A DNA stretch of 64,000 nt from Hordeum vulgare subsp. vulgare (lineage: Eukaryota; Streptophyta; Magnoliopsida; Poales; Poaceae). The DNA is taken from the NCBI RefSeq assembly GCF_904849725.1, contig NC_058523.1, positions 337,879,948 to 337,943,947 on the forward strand. The letters run 5' to 3'. The notes beneath the pieces are model-generated. The model was not told the origin of the DNA. It saw only the letters and a list, made by a program, of their open reading frames with translations, and searched no databases. Position numbers and translations under genes: made by a program. Shown piece by piece: positions 56,432 to 64,000 of this stretch. Within the stretch, counting starts at the first letter, position 1; each line of letters opens with the position of its first letter.

Positions 56432-58242
56432 GTAATGTCCAAGATGCGACGCTTTCCTTGTTTGGGGGCGAGGCCCCAAAATGAGAAAGGGGCGCATCTA
56501 ATCATTTTGCAAACAGGGTAAACGTTGCAATACATAATAGATGGAAGAGTAATAAGATTTGGCTTACAGTAGCCACAAGTTAAATTACAAGTTTCACACA
56601 ATCATTCGTTTAAACATTCAAAAGAGAGGCTTCGACTACGGACAAGATAAACGAAAAAAGCCAATTTTCCCACCTTGCTAGGACCACGATCATGACCAAG
56701 GCCTCTAGTCATCGGGTTACGTCACGTATATCCACCCACTATCCTCGTCGAACTCCCACTAGAGCTGAGTACCATCGTATGCACCTGCCTCTGCTTCACA
56801 TGTACCTGTGGTGTGGTTGTAGTAAACGGTGAGGCACAAAGGACTCAACAATCTCATGACCTCGTATCAAATCTAACTAAGTTATTGGGTGAGGAAGGTT
56901 ATGTGTTTGAGTTTGCAGCAATCTAAGCATATATGGTGGCTATCTTACATTGAACACGTAGTAAATATAGTGGTCTACGCAATGACGTTCGTGAACTATG
57001 ACTAATCACTAAGTGATCTTGAAGACCTACTTACATCATTCATAACCCCACCGTGTTCTCGATCGGAAAAGGAGCTCTCAATGAAATAGTCATGGTTACA
57101 CACAGAGTTGGAAGTTTTAATTAAGTTATTTAAAGTTATCTAGAACCGGATGTTGGACAAAGTTTCCATGGTTGCCACATAACCATACGTACGGCTTTCC
57201 GAAAGATTTGACCCTGTTGGGGTGCTCCAACTAGTCCATCATAAACTACCACATGTTGCATAGAAAGCCTCGATCATGAAACTCGTGATCTCATCGCATT
57301 CCTTAATGGAAAACCTAAACTCTGAGAGAATCCAAAATCTCACTCGAATCCTGATGCATAAGATATATCGTTATGGTAAGAACAATTCCAGGAATAGCAC
57401 CGAACGTGTCGACGATCCCGAAAAGAGTTGTGTATCTCAGTCTCAGGACACGATGGGTAAGCCAAGCATATGGTGGCCCTATAGACATCTCCTGATTTGC
57501 CCCGTGTTGGCCCCGCACGGTTCTCTAGTTTGGACCAACACTCATGAGGAGCACCAGCCGGTCTTGTTGATTAATTCCTCGGGGTAGCTATTCCCTATGC
57601 TTTTTATTATTAGGTCATTAGAAAATGTAGTACCAAAGTTGGATCTTGCCAGACAAGCCTTAACTCTAAACGATTTATCAAGGGGTCCCCATAACAACCC
57701 CGAACGTGTTAGGAGCGCTCAGTTATGGAATAAAACACCGGTAGCCGAAACTAAGGCGAGAAAAGTGGAAAAATCGCCGACCAAAAGGCCAAGCCTTCCG
57801 CCTTTTACCAAGCACATAGGTGCATTAATTAAGTAGGATTTAAATAAGATGATACTCAAATTTCCCATTTTATCACATGGACCAGCTTGCACGTGCAACT
57901 AGCAATTCTATCAAGAGGTTGAGCAAGCACTAACTTAAGCCAATCAATGTTTTACTAGGAGATGACGAGGTTAGAGGTCCCATGGCAATGTTTGGAGGCT
58001 GAATTATCATGTGGTAGGTAACGATAAGTAACGATGGAAACGATTCAACTAATCATAACAAAACTAAAAACGGTATCAAGGTCACGATCATCTTGCCTGT
58101 CAGACTGGAATTGCTTTTGATCTTCCTGAACATACTCAACAGAATCCTCGTACTCATTCGCAGCACTCGTTGCTACCTAAAAGAAATAAGCATCCAATAA
58201 ACACCAGCAAGTGATAGTGCAACAAACAATATGATGCATGGG
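56432..58242 (-). repeat. Gypsy LTR-like block, probably minus orientation
   Basis: Starts TGTAATGTCCAAGATGCG and contains GGCTTACAGTAGCCACAAG and CTTCGACTACGGACAAG, text I associate with Triticeae Gypsy LTRs read in reverse. No coding frame with a known motif is present. Ends near GATGCATGGG. Family not assigned. Confidence 0.45.
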
Positions 58243-58791
58243 TGTTGTTGTGGTTTTGTCACGACAGATGTCCTCGTGAAAGGACTTAGTGGTGAAGCCA
58301 TCGCAACCATGTGGCAACTCAAAGGGGTTGATCGGGAAAACAGGAGACGAGTTTACCCAGGTTCGGCCCCCAGATTGAGGTAAAAGCCTACGCCTTGTTG
58401 TGTGTATACTGTTGTGGAAATTGATTACAAGGGTGCAGATTCTCCTGACCTAGCTCTCGATTGATGTTAACTTAGTCCTATCTACCCTATAGACTCACCT
58501 TTATATATAGGCCGAGGCTCTAGGTTTACAAGAGTCCGGATCTCATTACAATTCCTAAGCCGGTACGTTTCTAACTCGCCTTGTCCCTTATGCAAGGAAA
58601 CTTCACGCGAATCTTTTCCCATATGGGTCGTAAGACGCCTTCTTCGGGTCTTGGGCCAACAGGCTCTCACAACGTACGTCTTACGTCTTCCGCTTCACAG
58701 GTCACGGCCCATCTTGAACATGGATACTGACCCGCCATTATCCTAACCCGGGTCCCTAGGGCGGGTCTTATACCGGGATAACATCCCCAAC
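58243..58791 (-). repeat. LTR of the Tat-like element, minus orientation
   Basis: Minus-strand start TGTTGGGGATGTTATCCCGG at 58791 and end TGACAAAACCACAACAACA at 58243. A minus-strand TATATATAAAGG box lies at about 58499-58511. The purine-rich side CAATCTGGGGCCTAA (58792-58806) precedes it as a polypurine tract would, making this the 3' LTR. Confidence 0.6.
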
Positions 58792-59841
58792 ATTAGGCCC
58801 CAGATTGACTTGAACTTGTTCATGTCAATAAACATTTCTTATATGCTCGGCGGCTCAATCAAAACCTCAACCTACTCCCAACGGTAGAATTGCCGGTTTG
58901 TAAGCTTCTCCTGATTTTCTGCTGCGGAAATTAATGACATCAATCATTCCGAAATTTTTGGAATCTCCATCATGTCATCCCAATGGCTCTTGTGGTCTAT
59001 CTGTCCGGCCCAATAATCGACGCTCCATCAATTCCAAGATTTACGGCGTCCCCTAGATTCCCGCGCGTGCCGTTTCCATTCCCCCTAGTCATTAAATACC
59101 GACGGGGGAATCTCTTTTCACTTTTACCCTAGCTCCTCTTCTTCTTCTACCTCGAGTCTTCAGTCCACGATGCACCGCCGCTGTGCCTTCCTTCGGCGAA
59201 CTCCCCAATGCAAGGGCTTCGCCGCCGCACGTCTACTACACCAAACCGCAACCTTCTTCCACTCCTGTCGACACCATCGGGTACGTCTTCACCTCTTGTA
59301 GTAGATCTGTTTAGCTCACTCACCATGGTCACCGGAGTTCTTAGGGTTCGTTGTGCCGCCATTACCATTACGATTTCATCCCATTCCTTTAGGAAAGCAT
59401 TCCTCGTCTATAAGTTGTGGAATAGATATGAAATCAATCCCGCACAAACTTCATTGATACTTGTACGAGAATCTTTTTGTCATTAGTTGTCGCCACCACC
59501 ATACTCCAATATTATTTTAGCCATTAATTTTTATTTTTCATACTGTTGATAGATCCATCTTTCTCGGTGGTTTGATAGAAAACTGTTCTTCCAATACTCA
59601 GTAGAATCCAACATCATAGTTTCCTTGTGACCCCGTACTACCATCTCATAAGCCGGCTTAGATATTTTTGTAACTCACCACCTTCATGAGCCTCCTCGTA
59701 GTCACGCGACTTAAGTATTATGATTTCCTTTACTGTTTATTTCTTAAATCCTCGCTTCTTCTAGCGATTTTTATTTTGCGAGAATAACCCGCCAATCATA
59801 CCTATGCATCTTGCTTCTTTCCGATTTTGAATATCATGTAG
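58792..59841 (+). promoter_or_regulatory. Upstream region of the antisense gene: promoter, leader and first intron candidate
   Basis: TTAAATACC at about 59092 may be a TATA element, followed by a pyrimidine-rich leader (TCCTCTTCTTCTTCTACC). A candidate donor (ATCGGGTACG, near 59281) and the acceptor-like TCATGTAG ending at 59841 suggest a first intron of about 560 nt. All of this is inference. Confidence 0.4.
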
Positions 59842-61920
59842 AAACCATCAAAGTGTGACTGGGTACCTTCTGACATTGATGAAGCCGCCTTGCAACGATT
59901 CGTGTCAGTGGGGACCTTGTGTCCTAAACAAATAATTGGATGGAGAGCCCCTGCTAGAGAAGTGCGACCTCAACCCACCGAAGGGGAAGTAGTGGTTTTC
60001 GGAGATCCTTCAGAACAAGGCTTCACTCCTCCTGGCTAAAAATTCTTTCGGGATGCCCTCACCTTTTTCAACCTTCGCCCCAAGATTTAGGTCCCAATTC
60101 AATCAGCAACTCATGTCAGTCTCAGGTCTTTTGTGAAGCATACTTAGGAATAGAACCCATTGTTCCCTTATTTAGGGAATTCTTCTATTTAAACCGCCAA
60201 ACAGAATGGGCTGACGGCCCTAGCTTAGAACTCGGCGGAGTCGCCATCCAGAGGCAGCGTGAAATTTGCTTCCCTGTTGCCGCCTTACCCAGCCATCCCA
60301 AAGGCTCGTGAAAAACTGGTTTTATTGCAAGAATACTACACCGGATCAGGAAAATCCTTTGCCGGGTTTCAGAGAAGGTCATCTTCCAGTGGACCTCCAA
60401 CTCCCCGAGTCTCTGACTCAAGAAGAACGAGCCGCACGCAAATATATTTGTCCCCAGCTGAGAGCTCTGAATGCTAATGGTTTAACTGGGATTGATTTAA
60501 TCCGATGCTGTGTGGAATGGCGCATCATGCCCCTAAGCCGTCGTGATGGACTGATGTGTCATTATGACGGCGATTTAAACAATGCTCAGCGATTCACCAG
60601 CGTAATGCTTGACTCTGAAGAGGTCAACAGTCTTGTGAAGAAATTATATGGTGAACCCAAAGAGGCTTGTTCCAAAATTGGTTTGAAACCATTCTGCGTT
60701 GCAAATCCGGCTCCTGAGGTAGATAAATTCATTTCTTACCCATCTTACTCGGTATTTTCCTTTGCTCTCTTGTAGAACTAACTCCCCCTGTTGTAGAAAA
60801 ATGCACCCTTCTAGAAACATAGGCTTGTAAAGCCGCCAGTTAAAAGGGCCAAGTCTCTCGCCAAGAAGAAGAAGGCCAAATCAGGTGCGGGCGAGTCATC
60901 TGTCGTAGGCGAGTCACAACATATTGAAGAATTGTGTGACGTAAATGTTTGGACTGTCCCTTTGTTGTATCATATACTTGTTTTTAACCATTTATCTTAT
61001 TCTTGGGGTGACGACGTTGAAAGTGATGCTGAAGATGCTGAGGTAATTTCAATATCTTCTGACTCAAATATTTACTTGGAAAGACCTCAAAGGCGGGTTT
61101 GTAGGAAAGTCCGTGTGAATCACCCAGGCGCTCATTTGGATCCTAACTTCCTTTTTAAGAAGGCTCTCTATACTCCAAAACGCCACACCCGTAGCTCATC
61201 AGGTGATCTTATGGTGGGTCTGCCTGAAAAACCATGCGGACGCAAGCGCCGCACTGAGGTACCTTCTCTTTCCTTATCAAGTATATTGTCAACTTTGCTT
61301 AAAATCACCAAATTTTTCTATTGTAATACGTGTCTCCTCCTTCATCTCACGACTCAGCATCCTCAAAATTGCCACCCCTTGTTCGTCTCGCAGGGTATGT
61401 TACTATTCGCTTTATGAACCCTTGTTTTAATACCTCATATGTCATTCACATGTCATTATATATGTTTTAACCTTTCATTTTTTAGAGCTCAAGCCAAGAA
61501 ACGGAAAACTGGCGGGTCAGCCCCAAATATTGAAAAGCCTAAAGTGGAAGAAACAGCTGCCTCTGTCCATGATATTCCAGATGAAACCACTGGAGCTTAT
61601 ACTGATCCTCCAAAAAGCACTGCCATGGATAATATCCCTGATGGTCTCAACCCACCAAGAACTGATGATATGACCATGGATCCGAGTCAAAAAGAAAATC
61701 TCAACCCGCCAAGTCCCCTGAAGTCACCCAAAGATGCCACCCGTGAAGAAGATGTTGTTGTCATTATTAGGACGGGTCATACGACGCCCGTCCGCAATGT
61801 GTTGGCTAAGCATACTGTCGAGGACGTCTCTACTAAGATGGTAAAGGAAAATCTGCACTTGAACTCCCCAATATCGTGAAGCTGAATTTTGAGGAGCTGC
61901 ATGCAGGATATTTAACCCGC
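59842..61920 (+). pseudogene. Degenerate multi-exon gene of putative gypsy-type transposon protein family
   Basis: Unknown function, resembling plant proteins annotated as putative gypsy type transposon (PF04195-like). Exon A (59842-60718) begins PSKCDWVPSDIDEAALQRFV, continues with IIGWRAPAREVRP and GEVVVFGDPSEQGFTPPG, then TAA at 60037 and frame losses. It ends with LNANGLTGIDLIRCCVEWRIMPLSRR and CSKIGLKPFCVANP. Exon B (60776-60940) reads KRAKSLAKKKKAKSGAGES, Exon C (about 61010-61258) reads VESDAEDAEVISISSDS and RKRRTE, Exon D (61486-61920) is acidic and Pro-rich, ending KLNFEELHAGYLTRL in another frame. Donors GAG|GTAG, GAC|GTAA, GAG|GTAC and acceptors TTGTAG and TTTTTTAG are visible; the acceptor before Exon C (TTATTCTTGGGG) has lost its AG. 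Confidence 0.6.
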
Positions 61921-62015
61921 CTTTCCATGAGCTGAGACTTTGAAGCTGGCCTGGTGAACATGATGTAAAGATATACGAGCTATTTATGAAATAAATTACC
62001 CCATATATCCCTCTA

Positions 62016-62420
62016 TAGCCCCAAGGACCGGTTCATCTTCTTGAAGATGAGTCGGCTCTTGCTTAATAATATTAAAATACTTCAACCTGTAGCCCCCAAG
62101 GGCCGGGTCATTTTCTTGAAGATGAGCCGGGTCTTGTTAAATAATCTTGAAGAGCTTAAACCTGTAGCCGCCAAGGGTCGAGTCGTCTTCTTTAAAATGA
62201 GACGGCTCTTGTTTAATAATCTGGAAAACTCCAACCTGTAGCCCCAAGGGTCGGGTCTTGTTTAATAATCTGGAAAACTTCAACCTGTAGACCCCAAGGG
62301 TCGGGTCATCTTTTTGAAGATGAGTCGGGTCTTGTTTAATAGTTTGGAAAACTTCAACCTATAGACCCAAGGGTCGGGTCATCTTCTTGGAGATGAGCCA
62401 GGATTTGTTCAATAATCTGC
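62016..62420 (+). repeat. Minisatellite, six units of about 74 bp with an internal hairpin
   Basis: Units start TAGCCCCAAGG at 62016, 62090, 62165, 62239, 62288 and 62362. One unit (62239-62287) lacks 25 bp. Most units contain CATCTTCTTGAAGATG, a 7-bp stem with a 2-base loop. The short ORF 62041-62241 across it is a product of the repeat. Confidence 0.88.
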
Positions 62421-62575
62421 ACCTCCCCTTTTTTTAGAGAAGCAAATACATTATCCCCCAAGTGTCAACTGTATTGCTTGCAATGTGCTTGAGACTTGAC
62501 TGTCCACCGATCAACGCAACCAAGTAGCCATAAGGTCACTCATCCTTCCTGCTTGATTTTGTAGGAGACTATCGA
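62421..62575. other. Spacer between minisatellite and Athila LTR
   Basis: 155 bp with no ORF. Ends ATCGA directly before the LTR edge. Those five bases are the left target copy if the element beyond the window has one. Confidence 0.5.
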
Positions 62576-64000
62576 TGACCCACAAGTATAGGGGATCAAT
62601 CGTAGTCCTTTCGATAAGTAAGAGTGTCGAACCCAACGAGGAGCAGAAGGCTTTGATAAACAGTTTTCAGCAAGGTAATAACTGCAAGCACTGAAAGTAG
62701 CGGTAACAAGTGATGGTGTAGCAAGGTGAAACGTAGCACGCGAAAAGTAACAAGTAACAAGTAGTAGCAACGGTCCAGCAAGTGACCCAATCCCTTTTGT
62801 AGCAAGGGACAAGCCTGAACAAAGTCTTATAGGAGGAAAAACGCTCCCGGGGACACACGGGAATTTCTGTCATGCTAGTTTCATCATGTTCATGTGATTC
62901 ACGTTTGTTACTTTGATAGTTTGATATGTGGGTGGACCGGCGCTTGGGTACTGCCCTTACTTGGACAGCATCCCACTTATGATTAACCCCTCTCGCAAGC
63001 ATCCGCAACTACGGAAGAAGAATTAAGACAACGTCTAACGATAGCCTTAAACTAGTGGATCCAAATCAGCCCCTTACGAAGCAACGCATATACTGGGGTT
63101 TAAGCTTCTATCACTCTAGCAACCCATCATCTACTTACTACTCCCCAATGCCTTCCTCTAGGCCCAAATATGGTGAAGTGTTATGTAGTCGACGTTCACA
63201 TAACAGCACTAGAGGAAAAGACAACATACAACATATCAAAATAACGAACGAATACCAAAATCACATGACTATTATTACCATGACTTATCCCATGTCCTCA
63301 GGAACAAAAGTAACTACTCACAAAGCATAATCATAATCATGATCAGAGGTGTAATGAATAGCATCAAGGATCTGAACATAAACTCTTCCACCAAGTAATC
63401 CAACTAGCATCAACTACAAAGAGTAATCAACACTACTAGCAACCTTACAATTAACAATCGGAGTCGCAGACGGAGATTGGTTACAAAAGATGAATTAGGG
63501 ATTGGAGAGGAGATGGTGCTGATGAAGATGTTGATGGAGATGACTCCCCTCCAACGAGAGGAGTGTTGGTGATGATGATGGTGACGATTTCCCCCTCTGG
63601 GAGGGAACTTTCCCCGGCAGGATCGTGCTGCCGGAGCTCTAGATTGGATCTGCTCAAGTTTCGCCTCGTGGCGGCGGCGAAACCACGAAAAAGCTCCTCC
63701 TTGATTTTTGCTGGAACGAAACCCTTCATATAGCAAAAGAGGGGGGCCAGTGGGCCATCAGGGAGCCCACAAGCCCTGTAGCCGCCACCAGGGGGTGGCG
63801 GCTACCAGGCTTGTGGGGCCCAGGTAGCTCCCCTCTGGTACTTATTTCGCCTAGTATTTTTATATATTCCCAAAAAATTCCACGTTGATTTTCAGGGCAT
63901 TTGGAGTTGTGCAGAATATAGGACTCAGACTTTCTCCTTTTCTTGTCTAGAATTCCAGCTGCGAGTATTCTCCCTCTTCAAATAAACCTTGCAAAATAAG
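62576..64000 (-). repeat. Athila-type LTR, minus orientation, cut by the window end
   Basis: Reverse complement of the 99-1609 LTR family: starts TGACCCACAAGTATAGGGG (LTR end) and reaches CTTGCAAAATAAG, about 95 bp short of the LTR start. The hairpin lies at 63767-63817 and the minus-strand TATA-like CTATATGAA at 63724-63732. Whether it is a solo LTR or the 3' LTR of a full element cannot be seen. Confidence 0.9.

Larger units (their letters stand above)
58243..62575. mobile_element. Tat-like Gypsy element part: minus-strand LTR and a plus-strand gene
   Basis: A minus-oriented LTR (58243-58791) is followed, moving right, by its polypurine-like side and a plus-strand, multi-exon pseudogene (59842-61920), then a minisatellite. 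Genes antisense to the retroviral genes are known from the Tat lineage of plant Gypsy elements (for example maize Grande). No gag-pol of this element is within the window. It is cut by the Athila LTR at 62576. Confidence 0.5.

Noticed and set aside
57276..57836. Reading frames of 103 and 79 codons
   Set aside because: No motif, no start context, and they lie in an LTR-like block with no coding signal on either strand.
61990..62420. CRISPR-like array
   Set aside because: Units are contiguous and nearly the same throughout, with no unique spacers, and this is plant nuclear DNA. It is a minisatellite.
1..64000. Search for host genes, tRNA, rRNA and snoRNA genes
   Set aside because: Every stretch longer than about 300 bp is accounted for by retroelement parts or unassigned LTR-like sequence. 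The tRNA-like matches are only primer binding sites.

Overview
This window is grass nuclear DNA from the tribe Triticeae (wheat, barley, rye or Aegilops type). It is essentially all nested LTR retrotransposons, and I see no convincing host gene, tRNA, rRNA or CRISPR array. The assignment rests on recognisable Triticeae repeats: an Angela/BARE-1/WIS-type Copia LTR pair, Athila-type Gypsy LTRs with a tRNA-Asp primer site, and a SIRE/Maximus-type Copia with an extra third ORF. Family names come from remembered hallmarks and were not checked against a repeat library.

Layout, left to right. (1) An Athila-type Gypsy element on the + strand (99-10232) has decayed gag-pol, an intact 138-codon third ORF and both LTRs. 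It sits beside a minus-oriented Gypsy LTR fragment (10233-12275). (2) An old minus-strand Copia (Copia-1) is broken into pieces at 12276-14853, 16476-18883 and 53566-54260. It is interrupted by an Athila-like LTR (14854-16475, near-perfect 5-bp target duplication) and by a large Gypsy complex (Gypsy-X, 18884-53565). (3) Gypsy-X has about 4.1-kb LTRs (18884-22915 and 49467-53565), a truncated middle LTR (45908-48439), and a 3,559-bp tandem duplication joining internal 3' end to LTR. (4) Inside Gypsy-X lies a minus-strand Maximus/SIRE-type Copia (Copia-2, 25034-44892). Its polyprotein is nearly readable, with one in-frame stop and two frameshifts. (5) Inside the third ORF of Copia-2 lies an Angela/BARE-type element (27875-36488) with perfect GGTTC target duplications. 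(6) The right side holds a diverged Gypsy-X-like LTR (54270-56431), another Gypsy LTR-like block (56432-58242), a Tat-like element whose LTR is on the minus strand while a degenerate multi-exon gene runs on the plus strand (58243-62575), and an Athila-type LTR on the minus strand cut by the window end (62576-64000).

The most interesting signal is a shared design. In two unrelated elements (Athila-type Gypsy and Maximus-type Copia) the third ORF is preceded by an internal copy of the element's own LTR promoter layout: palindromic or hairpin DNA, then a TATA box, then a leader. In Copia-2 the internal promoter is followed by a tiny first exon with ATG, a 624-nt candidate intron with GT..AG ends and a phase-correct join into the third ORF. 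This suggests the third ORFs are expressed from internal promoters, in Copia-2 through a spliced mRNA.
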